Below, piece by piece: positions 46,973 through 55,244 of a DNA stretch of 57,972 bases. The DNA is from Bacillota bacterium (GTDB lineage Bacteria > Bacillota > Dethiobacteria > DTU022 > UBA8154): assembly GCA_012728375.1 (NCBI GenBank), contig JAAYFF010000042.1, forward strand, positions 1 through 57,972, in the 5' to 3' direction. The position numbers and the translations under genes are program-made. Below the pieces are notes generated by a model, which did no database searches, was not told the DNA's origin, and worked only from the letters and a program-made list of their open reading frames with translations. The first letter of the stretch is position 1; each line of letters starts with the position of its first letter.

Positions 46973-48121
46973 ATGTCGTCAAACAAGCTACCGGGCGATA
47001 AACAACAAGATATTTATCCCGTTTCTACAGATCAGCTGCTCCGCATAACAGTCGAGCAGGGCGGTTCGGATTTGCATCTTACCGCGGGGATGCCCCCGCA
47101 GGCCCGTATTAACGGGGAACTTACAAAACTTGATTTTCCTGTTCTTTACCCCGAGGTAATAGAAGCACTTCTCTATTCCATTCTTGATCAGAAACAATTG
47201 CAACGTCTCCAGGAACAATGGGAACTTGATTTTTCTTATTCAATTTCCGGAGTTGCCCGTTTCCGCGGCAACATTATGTATCAACGCAACAGTTTGTCAG
47301 CTGTTTTTCGCGTTGTTCCCTTTGAGATACCTGACTTTGACACATTGGGCTTGCCCCCTGCCGTCAGATCTATCTGCGAGTTGACCCGGGGCCTGGTCTT
47401 GGTAACAGGGCCCACAGGAAGCGGCAAATCAACCACCTTGGCTGCACTAATCAACATCATTAACCGGGAGCGTTGCGAAAATATTGTTACCATTGAAGAC
47501 CCTATTGAATTTTTACATAAACACATTAAATCCACAATTAGACAGCGGGAAGTGGGCACTGACACCCACTCCTTTGCAGACGCGCTGCGCCACGTTTTAC
47601 GCCAGGACCCGGATGTAATCCTTATCGGTGAAATGCGCGACCTGGAAAGCATCAGTATCGCTTTGACAGCTGCAGAAACAGGCCACCTGGTCTTTTCAAC
47701 CCTTCATACCCAAACCGCTCCCTTGACGGTAAGCCGCATCGTCGATGTTTTTCAGGACCACCGCCGTGCGCAGGTGCGTCAACAGCTGGCCAATTCCCTG
47801 CGGGCAGTCGTTTGCCAGCAGCTGGTACCAACTACCGACGGAAAGGGGAGGGTAGCTGCCGTCGAATATATGGTGGATTCCCCGGCAGTCCGCAACATGA
47901 TCCGTGAAGGAAAAGATCATCAGCTCTACAGCGCCATGCAAACCGGGCAGGAACTGGGGATGCAAACTCTCGATAAAGCTTTATTTGAACTCTATAAAAA
48001 CAATAAAATTACCAGGGAGGTTGCCCTGGAATATTGTGTAGACCGGTCTGAAATGGAACGGCTGCTGAGCTTCGGAGGAGGGCCCGGTCTAAAGCCCCGC
48101 AGCGGCTCCTGGCGCGGCTAA
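46973..48121 (+). CDS. pilT: twitching motility ATPase PilT
   Basis: The retraction motor of type IV pili. Walker A GPTGSGKSTTLAAL, Asp box TIEDPIEFLHKH, Walker B RQDPDVILIGEMRD and the AIRNLIRE-type retraction motif (AVRNMIREGKDHQ) are present. The 382-aa length and absence of MshEN or the zinc quartet separate it from PilB. It means the pili are probably retractable, so gliding or DNA-uptake functions are possible. Confidence 0.95.
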   Translation: MSSNKLPGDKQQDIYPVSTDQLLRITVEQGGSDLHLTAGMPPQARINGELTKLDFPVLYPEVIEALLYSILDQKQLQRLQEQWELDFSYSISGVARFRGNIMYQRNSLSAVFRVVPFEIPDFDTLGLPPAVRSICELTRGLVLVTGPTGSGKSTTLAALINIINRERCENIVTIEDPIEFLHKHIKSTIRQREVGTDTHSFADALRHVLRQDPDVILIGEMRDLESISIALTAAETGHLVFSTLHTQTAPLTVSRIVDVFQDHRRAQVRQQLANSLRAVVCQQLVPTTDGKGRVAAVEYMVDSPAVRNMIREGKDHQLYSAMQTGQELGMQTLDKALFELYKNNKITREVALEYCVDRSEMERLLSFGGGPGLKPRSGSWRG

Positions 48122-48193
48122 GGCTGCCCTTGCAGGCCTTTCCAAATAAATACTGCCTGCCGGGAAGTAGCATTTTCATGGCGGTGAGATAAA

Positions 48194-49399
48194 TTGGCCC
48201 TTTTTGCTTATGAAGTAATTACAAAAACCGGCGAACTTTTAAAAGGACAATTAGAAGCAGCGGATGAATATGCAGTTGCGGACAACCTGCGCAAAATCGG
48301 CCATACTGTCATTGATATCGTCGAAATTAAGCCTTCTTTCTTCCAGAATGCTTTCAAAGCAAAAGTCAAGGCCTCGGTAGGGGATCTGAGCCTTTTATGC
48401 CGCCAACTGGCAGCGATGCTGGATGCCGGCGTACCTTTGACCCGCTCTCTTTTTACGCTCAGCATTCAGACGACTAACAAAGGGCTGGGAAGGATTTTAG
48501 AAGAGATTGCCCGCAATATAGAAGGCGGAATGAGCTTTACCGATGCCATCAGCGCTTATCCCCATATCTTTCCTTCCATCTTCAGCGGCATGGTAAAAGC
48601 AGGGGAGGTAGGGGGGACTCTTGAAGAAGCACTGGGGCGCTTGGCTGATCAGCTGCAAAAAGATAAATTTTTACGGGACAGTTTACGCTCCGCCACTTTT
48701 TATCCTGCTGCCATCGGCATATTCTCTGTTCTCCTTTTGCTAGGAATGCTCTTTTTCCTCGTTCCGCTTTTTATGGGTTTTTTCCCGCCGGGGACCCCCT
48801 TGCCGCTCCCTACCAAAATAGTCGTAGCGCTGTCGAATTCCCTGCGCAGTTTATGGTATCTCTGGTTTCTGACGGTTTTCCTCTTGGCAATACTGCTTCG
48901 CACCTATCTGCGCAGCCCTTTGGGCAAACAGCAATGGGACCGTTTAAAATTTCGTCTTCCCCTTTTCGGGCCGTTGTTCCACCGGGCAGTAATCGCCCGT
49001 TTTTCCCGGACCCTATCTACCCTTTTCAGCGGAGGAATTCCTGTGGTACAAGCCCTGGAAGCCGCAGGAGCAGCTACGGGAAATAGCCTGGTTGAAGAAG
49101 CGGCAAAGGAAGCTGCCGAAAAAGTCCAGGAAGGAAAAAGTATCGCCGGCCCCCTGGGAGAAAGCCCCGTCTTTCCGCCAATGGTGACCCAGATGGTTTC
49201 TATCGGCGAAGAAAGCGGTTCCCTGCCTGACCTTCTCAACCGCATTGCCGATTTTTTTGAAGAGGAGGTAGCTGTCATGACCAAGGGTCTAACCGGCATG
49301 CTTGAACCGATCATGCTTATCGTAGTGGGGTTATTGGTAGGAAGTATGCTTCTCGCACTTTATATGCCAATTTTTTCTGTAATAACCCAAGGGATGTGA
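48194..49399 (+). CDS. pilC: pilus inner-membrane platform protein PilC
   Basis: The polytopic base of the pilus, family GspF. Two repeats of the T2SSF domain are seen (LCRQLAAMLDAGVPLTRSL and ARFSRTLSTLFSGGIPVVQAL), each with the usual membrane helix pair. 401 aa. It begins at TTG 48194 after GCGGTGAG. Its stop overlaps the start of the sigma-factor gene (GTGATG), so they are translationally coupled. Confidence 0.95.
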   Translation: MALFAYEVITKTGELLKGQLEAADEYAVADNLRKIGHTVIDIVEIKPSFFQNAFKAKVKASVGDLSLLCRQLAAMLDAGVPLTRSLFTLSIQTTNKGLGRILEEIARNIEGGMSFTDAISAYPHIFPSIFSGMVKAGEVGGTLEEALGRLADQLQKDKFLRDSLRSATFYPAAIGIFSVLLLLGMLFFLVPLFMGFFPPGTPLPLPTKIVVALSNSLRSLWYLWFLTVFLLAILLRTYLRSPLGKQQWDRLKFRLPLFGPLFHRAVIARFSRTLSTLFSGGIPVVQALEAAGAATGNSLVEEAAKEAAEKVQEGKSIAGPLGESPVFPPMVTQMVSIGEESGSLPDLLNRIADFFEEEVAVMTKGLTGMLEPIMLIVVGLLVGSMLLALYMPIFSVITQGM

Positions 49400-50133
49400 T
49401 GACTACCTTGGCGGTCCATTTTAAAGAAAACACACGGGGTAATTTCCCCGATCTGGAAAAGGCCGTGCAGCTCTATCTTCAAGATAAAAATAAAGATAAG
49501 CTAAATGGTGTAATCGAGGCCGGAAGCGGTCTGGTACACCATTTTGCCCGCCTTTACTCCGGGGAGGGGAAAGACGAGGACCTGCTGCAATCCGGTTACG
49601 AAGGCCTGCTCAAGGCTGTGCAGCGCTTCGATCCTTCCCGCGGCATCCGTTTTGCAACCTATGCTTCCTCTTATATCGCCGGCGAAATCAGGCATGAGCT
49701 GCGCCGGAAAAAATCTTTTGACCGTCCCAAGTGGATAGCAGAACTGCAAAAAAGCATTTTGGCTGCCGCTGATAAACTCCTGCAGGAAAAAGGCCGCCCT
49801 CCCCTTTTGCAAGAGATCGCCGCGGCAGTCAATATTCGTGAAGAAGGAGTCCGGGAGGCCCTGAAGGCCGGGCGTGTCCCCTTCGATGAATTGGACATCG
49901 CACAGATACGGAGCATGCATTATGTGAGCTTTCAGTTGCCTATTGAAGACCGGATCCTGCTTCGCCAGGCCTTGCAGCACTTGAGCGTTCTGCAGCGGCG
50001 GGTAATCTGTCTTCTCTTTTACCATGGCTTGACGCAAAGGGAGGTAGCTCAAGAACTAGGCACCAATCAGCGTCAGGTATCCCGCCTCCTGCATAAAGGC
50101 CTCGATTCCCTGGCACGCTTTATTTCCAGGTAA
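49396..50133 (+). CDS. sigma-70 family RNA polymerase sigma factor inside the pilus operon
   Basis: A 245-aa sigma factor with region 2 (DEDLLQSGYEGLLKAVQRFDPSRGIRFATYASSYIAGEIRH), region 3 (RPPLLQEIAAAVNI) and region 4 ending in the helix-turn-helix GLTQREVAQELGTNQRQVSRLL. It groups by eye with the SigF/SigG/FliA type without region 1. It starts at GTG 49396 or ATG 49399, overlapping pilC, and pilM follows after 24 nt. Such a factor inside the assembly operon could direct pilin or pilus-gene transcription. No partner anti-sigma gene is seen next to it. Confidence 0.88.
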   Translation: MMTTLAVHFKENTRGNFPDLEKAVQLYLQDKNKDKLNGVIEAGSGLVHHFARLYSGEGKDEDLLQSGYEGLLKAVQRFDPSRGIRFATYASSYIAGEIRHELRRKKSFDRPKWIAELQKSILAAADKLLQEKGRPPLLQEIAAAVNIREEGVREALKAGRVPFDELDIAQIRSMHYVSFQLPIEDRILLRQALQHLSVLQRRVICLLFYHGLTQREVAQELGTNQRQVSRLLHKGLDSLARFISR

Positions 50134-50157
50134 AAATGTACAAATAGGAGTAGACTA

Positions 50158-51174
50158 ATGGGTATTTTTTTTCCGAACCGCCTGGCCGGGGTGGAAATTG
50201 ATTACGGTGAGCTCCGCGTCGTTGAGCTGAAGGGCAGGCGAAGTGCTCCTGAATTGCTGAATTGGGGACGTGCTCCTCTCCCTGCAGAAGCGGTAAAAGA
50301 CGGCTTCATCCTGCAGCCTCAGGTAGTGGGAGAAGCTCTGGAGCAATTCTGGAAAGAAAAAAAAATAAAAAGTCGCAATGTTATTTTTGGTGTCTCCAAT
50401 CAGGAAGTTATTGTTCGCTTTGCCAACTTTCCCCCGGTGCCTGAAGAAAAACTGGAAAAGATGATTCGCTACCAAGCCCGGGACTTCCTCCCCATATCCC
50501 TGGAACATTCTATTATGGATTTTGCTGTAACCGGAACTTCCGGCGAGGGCAAGGATAAGTTGCTGGAAGTGCTCCTTGTGGTAGCACCCAAAGAGATGAT
50601 CAACAATTTTCTACAAGCAGGCAACCGGGCAGGGTTAACAGTCCGGGATATCCATGTAATTTCTCTTTCCTTCATTCAACTGCTGCCTTCTTTACGGCTT
50701 GAAGGTGCCACCGCGCTCCTCTCCCTTAACAATGGGTCGAGCAATTTATTGATCACTATGGGGGAAATGCCGCGCCTGGCGAGACACCTTTCTTCCGGTT
50801 TACAGGAGGTGGCGGAACATTTGCCCTGTTCCCTGGAAGAAGTCGTGGAACAGGCCGGAGCTGCTCCCGGAGAACCCTTCCCCGAAGCTTTTATTGATTG
50901 GGCTGAAACATTGCTGGGAGATATACGCTCTTCAATTCAGTATTATCAGGCTCAGTCGGGGGCAGCTGCTGTGGAGCAGTTTATCTTGTTGGGACGGGGA
51001 GCCCGCATCAACGGTTTTCCCGGTCAGCTTGAAGAAATATTCGGCCTTCCCGTTTCTTTTATCGACCCCCTTAAACTGATCAAGAAAGCACCCAACAATA
51101 TCGCGGGCTTTGTTCACGAAAGCGCTGATTATGGCGTCAGTTTCGCCCTGGCCCGCGGCGGATTGGGGGAATAA
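50158..51174 (+). CDS. pilM: type IV pilus assembly protein PilM
   Basis: An actin-like ATPase that sits under the membrane and binds the PilN N-terminus. The N-terminal fold GVEIDYGELRVVEL, NVIFGVSNQEVIVRFANFPP and the C-terminal ILLGRGARINGFPGQLEE match the family. 338 aa. It leads the pilMNO block; its stop is 3 nt from the probable CTG start of pilN. Confidence 0.93.
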   Translation: MGIFFPNRLAGVEIDYGELRVVELKGRRSAPELLNWGRAPLPAEAVKDGFILQPQVVGEALEQFWKEKKIKSRNVIFGVSNQEVIVRFANFPPVPEEKLEKMIRYQARDFLPISLEHSIMDFAVTGTSGEGKDKLLEVLLVVAPKEMINNFLQAGNRAGLTVRDIHVISLSFIQLLPSLRLEGATALLSLNNGSSNLLITMGEMPRLARHLSSGLQEVAEHLPCSLEEVVEQAGAAPGEPFPEAFIDWAETLLGDIRSSIQYYQAQSGAAAVEQFILLGRGARINGFPGQLEEIFGLPVSFIDPLKLIKKAPNNIAGFVHESADYGVSFALARGGLGE

Positions 51175-51177
51175 AAA

Positions 51178-51759
51178 CTGAAAACGATCAGCCTTTTGCC
51201 TCCGGAGCAAAAACTTGCTCTGCGCACAGCCAGAATAAAAATAACCCTTCTTTTGGCAGGGTCTGTCCTTATGCTGCTTTTTTTTCTACTCAATGTTTTT
51301 ATCGCGTTCGCAGCACAGGATATCAATAATCAAGCACTGATAATTGAACAACAGAGGTCCCTGCTGCAGGAAAAAATTAATTCATTGCAGGAATATGCAA
51401 AGATGCAGGAACGAGTGGAAACAGTAGAAAAAATGCTGGAAGAAAGCATTGGTACAGAACCTGACTGGAACGCATTGCTGACGGCCCTTGCTTTTGCAGT
51501 ATCCCCTGAAGCGCAGCTTATAACACTTTCTGTTTCTTACGAAGGCGATAAGGGCGAACTCTCCCTGCAGGGTATTGCACCCGGCCATTATGCTGTGGCC
51601 TCCGTAATGGAGCGGCTGAATACGCTTCATGAACTGGAGAATGTTCGCTTTAATTTTTCTGCAGAAACGGAAAGCCAGGAACGCCTTGGGGTCCAGTTTG
51701 AAATAACAGCCGCTGTTTTGCCTGGAGAAGCCGGCGGCAGCAGGAAGGAGATACCTTAA
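51178..51759 (+). CDS. pilN: type IV pilus assembly protein PilN (CTG start)
   Basis: PilN has a short cytoplasmic peptide that binds PilM, one membrane helix and a periplasmic-side ferredoxin-like domain. The PilM-binding peptide has the consensus I-N-L-L-P-P-E. Here the residues KTISLLPPEQ appear only if translation begins at CTG 51178; the nearest common start, TTG 51196, would delete them. GGGGGA lies 7 nt before the CTG, and an in-frame stop (the pilM TAA at 51172) excludes anything earlier. About 193 aa with a helix near 24-45. Confidence 0.85.
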   Translation: MKTISLLPPEQKLALRTARIKITLLLAGSVLMLLFFLLNVFIAFAAQDINNQALIIEQQRSLLQEKINSLQEYAKMQERVETVEKMLEESIGTEPDWNALLTALAFAVSPEAQLITLSVSYEGDKGELSLQGIAPGHYAVASVMERLNTLHELENVRFNFSAETESQERLGVQFEITAAVLPGEAGGSRKEIP

Positions 51760-51763
51760 TTTT

Positions 51764-52291
51764 GTGAAGCAGAAGTTTACTATGCGCCAAAATTTTCCCT
51801 TCTTTATATTGATAATCATGCTGCTTCTTTTCCTGCTTCTTTCTTTGTACCGCCTGAATTACTTAAATACTTTGCGGGAAGACCTTCAGCTTCAAGAACA
51901 AGCCCTGGCGGAGGAACAGGAATACCTGCTTCTCCTGCGAAAATTGGAGAAAGAGGGCCCACACTTTACAGAGCGGCTGGAGCTTTTTGAAAATCTTATA
52001 CCTGAGGAAACTACAAGGTATCAGTTAATGCAGCATCTGCAAAAGATTGCAACTTTAAACGGAATTCGTTTGCTTCAGGTGTCTTTTAATGATGAGAAAC
52101 CAACTGACGCCTACGTGGAGATACCTCTGGAACTATCACTTGAGGGATCATTCCAGGCATTGCTTAAGTTGCTGCGCACAATGCGGGAAGGCGAAAGGGC
52201 ATTTCGCGTCGACAATATTGAGATCTATACAATGCAAGAAAATACCATGCTCAGCATTGTCATCAAAGTCAGCATGTTTTTCAGCCGCTAG
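51764..52291 (+). CDS. pilO: type IV pilus assembly protein PilO
   Basis: The partner of PilN in the alignment complex. One membrane helix (about residues 12-30), then a coiled coil (YLNTLREDLQLQEQALAEEQEYLLLLRKL) and a C-terminal ferredoxin-like domain with the LPIELSLEG(S)-type strand (EIPLELSLEGSFQALLKLL). 175 aa. It starts at GTG 51764, 4 nt after pilN; AGGAAGGAG is a little far upstream, and ATG 51782 is the alternative. Confidence 0.85.
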   Translation: MKQKFTMRQNFPFFILIIMLLLFLLLSLYRLNYLNTLREDLQLQEQALAEEQEYLLLLRKLEKEGPHFTERLELFENLIPEETTRYQLMQHLQKIATLNGIRLLQVSFNDEKPTDAYVEIPLELSLEGSFQALLKLLRTMREGERAFRVDNIEIYTMQENTMLSIVIKVSMFFSR

Positions 52292-52335
52292 GCTTGGTTG
52301 GCGTTTCAAGCACATAATTACGGGTGGTGTCTCTT

Positions 52336-54018
52336 TTGAAAGGATTTGCTCAGCAACAGCTCGGTGATCTTCTTGTAGAATTAAAATATATTTCAGCGGA
52401 GCAACTTCAAGAAGCCCTGCGCTATCAAAAGGATAAAAGCAGGGAGGGCTCCCGCATTCTCTTAGGTCAGGCTCTTTTTGAGCTTGGCTTTTGTACCGAA
52501 GAAATTATTACCAGGGCACTGGCCCACAAGGCCGGCATTCCTTTTATGAGCCTGCAACAGCATCAAATAAACAGCGCCGCGGCCAATCTCATTGAACCGG
52601 AATTGGCACTGCGCTACAATGCCCTTCCTATTGGTTTTGAAAATAATAAACTTCTTGTTGCCCTCAAACATCCATCTGATATCATCGCGGTCGATGACCT
52701 GCGGATCATTACCGGCTATGAAATCAAGCCTGTTATCGTCCCTGACAGTGAATTAACAGCAGCAATAGAACAGTTTGTCCGGTCTACTATGGAGGTAGAA
52801 CAGGAGGAAGAAGAGATTCCGGAAGAACTGACGGTAACGGAAGGGGCAGAAATAAGGCCTGCCGTACAGCTTGCCAATCAAATTCTGCACCAGGCGGTGC
52901 GTTCCTCAGCCAGCGATGTCCATATTGAGCCCCTGGAAAAGGGCATGCGCGTGCGGATGCGCATTGACGGCGTGCTTCATGAAGTAATGCAGCAGCACCG
53001 CCGCATGCATCCGCCCCTTATAACCCGCCTAAAAGTAATGGCCGGTATGGATATCGCGGAGCGGCGTCTTCCCCAGGACGGGCGCATGACCATGAAAATA
53101 GATAACCGTACAGTAGATATTCGTGCTGCCACATTGCCTTCAGCGTATGGCGAAAAGATTTCTTTGCGCATCCTTGACCGGGATGCCCGCCTTCTCACCC
53201 TGGAGGAGATAGGCTTTCCTCAGGATCAGCTGGCAAAGTACAGGCAGATTATGCACCTTCCCTATGGGTTCATCCTGGTTACAGGCCCCACAGGCAGCGG
53301 AAAGAGCACTACCCTATACGCAACTCTGGCAGTTCTTAATTCCATCGACAAGCACATTATTACCCTGGAAGACCCTGTCGAACGGCGGATGGACGGCATT
53401 AACCAGATCCAGATCAACTTGAAGGCAGGGCTCACCTTTGCTTCCGGCCTGCGCGCCATTGTACGCAACGATCCGGACGTGATCATGGTGGGAGAAATCA
53501 GGGACCATGAATCAGCCCGAATAGCTGTTGAATCAGCCCTTACCGGCCATCTGGTTCTTGCCACGCTGCACACCAGCGATGCGGCAGGTGCCATCACGCG
53601 GCTGAGCGACATGGGCGTTGAACCGTACCTAACCGCTTCGTCAGTAGTCGGCGTCGTAGCCCAGCGCCTGGTACGCCTCCTTTGCCCTTATTGTCGTGAA
53701 AAAGAAACAATACCTATTGACGATCTGCTGGCAAACGTTCCGGACTTTCCTTTGGAAAAAGGGGAAAAGACAGTAACCCTCTACCGACCGAAAGGATGTA
53801 TCCGCTGCAACAACACCGGGTACAAGGGACGCACCGGCGTTTATGAGCTGCTCATTTTCAGCGAAAATATCCGCCGCCTGACCCTGGAGCGGCGTTCTGC
53901 CCAGGAGATTCAAGAGGCCGCGGTACAAGAAGGAATGGTTACCCTGCGCCGTGACGGTCTTAACAAGGTCAAACGGGGTCTTACCTCCCTGGAAGAAGTG
54001 ATTCGCGTGATCGTCTAA
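52336..54018 (+). CDS. pilB: type IV pilus extension ATPase PilB
   Basis: Full-length GspE-family motor. The N-terminal MshEN domain (LGDLLVELKYISAEQLQEAL) is followed by the ATPase core: Walker A GPTGSGKSTTLYAT, LEDPVERR, Walker B RNDPDVIMVGEIRD, HTSDAAGAITRLSDMGVEPY and the zinc quartet (CPYC..CIRC). About 560 aa. MshEN domains bind c-di-GMP in several bacteria, so this protein could be a direct c-di-GMP target; that is family knowledge. It starts at TTG 52336, with GGGTGGTG 6 nt before it. Confidence 0.93.
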   Translation: MKGFAQQQLGDLLVELKYISAEQLQEALRYQKDKSREGSRILLGQALFELGFCTEEIITRALAHKAGIPFMSLQQHQINSAAANLIEPELALRYNALPIGFENNKLLVALKHPSDIIAVDDLRIITGYEIKPVIVPDSELTAAIEQFVRSTMEVEQEEEEIPEELTVTEGAEIRPAVQLANQILHQAVRSSASDVHIEPLEKGMRVRMRIDGVLHEVMQQHRRMHPPLITRLKVMAGMDIAERRLPQDGRMTMKIDNRTVDIRAATLPSAYGEKISLRILDRDARLLTLEEIGFPQDQLAKYRQIMHLPYGFILVTGPTGSGKSTTLYATLAVLNSIDKHIITLEDPVERRMDGINQIQINLKAGLTFASGLRAIVRNDPDVIMVGEIRDHESARIAVESALTGHLVLATLHTSDAAGAITRLSDMGVEPYLTASSVVGVVAQRLVRLLCPYCREKETIPIDDLLANVPDFPLEKGEKTVTLYRPKGCIRCNNTGYKGRTGVYELLIFSENIRRLTLERRSAQEIQEAAVQEGMVTLRRDGLNKVKRGLTSLEEVIRVIV

Positions 54019-54095
54019 TTTAAAAGACTTGTTAATGTAAGAATAGATACCGTATTTTTGTAAAATGGGTATATTCAAGAATGGGGGTAAAACTT

Positions 54096-54563
54096 TTGAA
54101 AAAAGCAATAACCCGCCCACTGCTTCTAATTTTGCTTCTAATCCTGTTCAGCATAGCAGCCGGTTGTCAGGATGAACAGCTCAGCACGGATGATGTACCC
54201 CTTGATGCACTGCAAAAGGAAGGGGTTCTTCAGGAGATAAAAACTATCTTAGCTGAATTCCGGGAGGCTCTGCAAGATCTTCTCGGCACCACACCCCGGG
54301 TCGTCCATGACCAAAACCTGAAAACCATCGATCAGGCCGTTGATCTCTTTCGACTGGTAGAGGGAAAGGATCCCAAAGGAATCGGAGAAGCAGGTGAGCC
54401 CGGCACCCTGGTCGGTGAAGGGTACCTGGAAAGCAATCCGCAGATTCCGGTCGGATTGAAGGAGGAAGAAGGAGAATGGTCGGAGTATAAGCTAAAGGGC
54501 AAACCCCTGCGTGCCTGGCCTGTGGGCGACTGGGGAGGCTACCGCGACGGAGATACCCCCTAA
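54096..54563 (+). CDS. lipoprotein of the pilus locus, unknown
   Basis: A 155-aa lipoprotein: signal peptide MKKAITRPLLLILLLILFS, lipobox IAAGC (Cys at residue 24), then a short acidic linker, a helical segment (ILAEFREALQDLL) and a Pro/Gly-rich C-terminal part. TTG 54096 has GGGGG 8 nt upstream; ATG 54081 would add a five-residue extension. It lies between pilB and the pilins, where pilot or adaptor lipoproteins are expected. I recognise no domain. The PilF-type TPR pilotin pattern is absent. Confidence 0.7.
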   Translation: MKKAITRPLLLILLLILFSIAAGCQDEQLSTDDVPLDALQKEGVLQEIKTILAEFREALQDLLGTTPRVVHDQNLKTIDQAVDLFRLVEGKDPKGIGEAGEPGTLVGEGYLESNPQIPVGLKEEEGEWSEYKLKGKPLRAWPVGDWGGYRDGDTP

Positions 54564-54630
54564 AATATATTAAAAAAAAATTTCCAATCAGTGTCTAAAA
54601 AAGAAAATCCCCGGTATAACAATAATAGAA

Positions 54631-54658
54631 GGAAATACCTTTTTAGTAAGGTAAATCC
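54631..54658 (+). promoter_or_regulatory. leader hairpin before the first pilin
   Basis: GGAAATACCTT (54631-54641) and AAGGTAAATCC (54648-54658) form nine pairs with a 2-nt internal loop and a 6-nt apical loop. It lies 16 nt before the GGAGG site. Upstream, TGTCTA-N17-TATAAC (54590-54618) is only a weak promoter match. Confidence 0.5.
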
Positions 54659-54693
54659 TCCAATACCAAAGATCTGCAAGGAGGTCAAAAATT

Positions 54694-55047
54694 ATGTTTA
54701 AAGTTCTTATGCGCAAAGCGCGCAAGAACCAAAAAGGTTTCACTCTGGTTGAACTGATGGTCGTGGTGGTGATTATTGGGATCCTGACGGCGATTGCGGT
54801 ACCGGTGTATAACAATGTGACGGAAAATGCAGCAAATGCTGCTCATGACGCAAACATTAAAATTATCCAAGGTGCTGTTGAAATGTATCGAGCAGCAACT
54901 AATGCTCTTCCGACTAAAGTTGATGATCTCGTACCTAGTTATATAGCTGAATGGCCAACTGTTCCAGCAGGTGCTTCTGGCGACAGAACAGAAGCAGATT
55001 ACCTTAATGCTGGTGGTATTCTTGAAACTGCGCTCACTAAAGAATAA
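54694..55047 (+). CDS. type IV pilin, probable major subunit
   Basis: A prepilin with a 15-residue positively charged leader (MFKVLMRKARKNQKG) cut before F in FTLVELMVVVVIIGILTA. The mature protein (102 aa) has Glu5, the hydrophobic N-terminal helix and a small C-terminal domain (ending in TALTKE) without cysteines. PilD should process it. GGAGGTC precedes the ATG. It is the best candidate for the main fibre subunit, given the leader hairpin and first position. Confidence 0.93.
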   Translation: MFKVLMRKARKNQKGFTLVELMVVVVIIGILTAIAVPVYNNVTENAANAAHDANIKIIQGAVEMYRAATNALPTKVDDLVPSYIAEWPTVPAGASGDRTEADYLNAGGILETALTKE

Positions 55048-55048
55048 A

Positions 55049-55227
55049 TATGGCTGATTTAACTTGAAACGTGGTTGGGGAGAAGCATGGGGACGGTTCT
55101 TTTGCTGCAAAATATGGTCTTGTTACTTTCTAATCGCTTTCCCAACTCAATAGAGGGGGACCAGGGATCTGATATTTTTGCACAAAAGCGTAGCTTAAAG
55201 TATGGCTGATTTAACTTAAAACGTGGT
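55049..55227 (+). repeat. 27-bp direct repeat flanking a 125-bp insert
   Basis: A 27-nt sequence starting TATGGCTGATTTAACTT occurs at 55049-55075 and 55201-55227 (26 of 27 bases match). The insert between has imperfect inverted ends with TTTTGCTGCAAAATAT-like sequence (near 55099 and 55180) and a GGGGACGGTTC core, resembling a small mobile or REP-type element. Confidence 0.8.
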
Positions 55228-55244
55228 GACAGGAGGGGGATACT

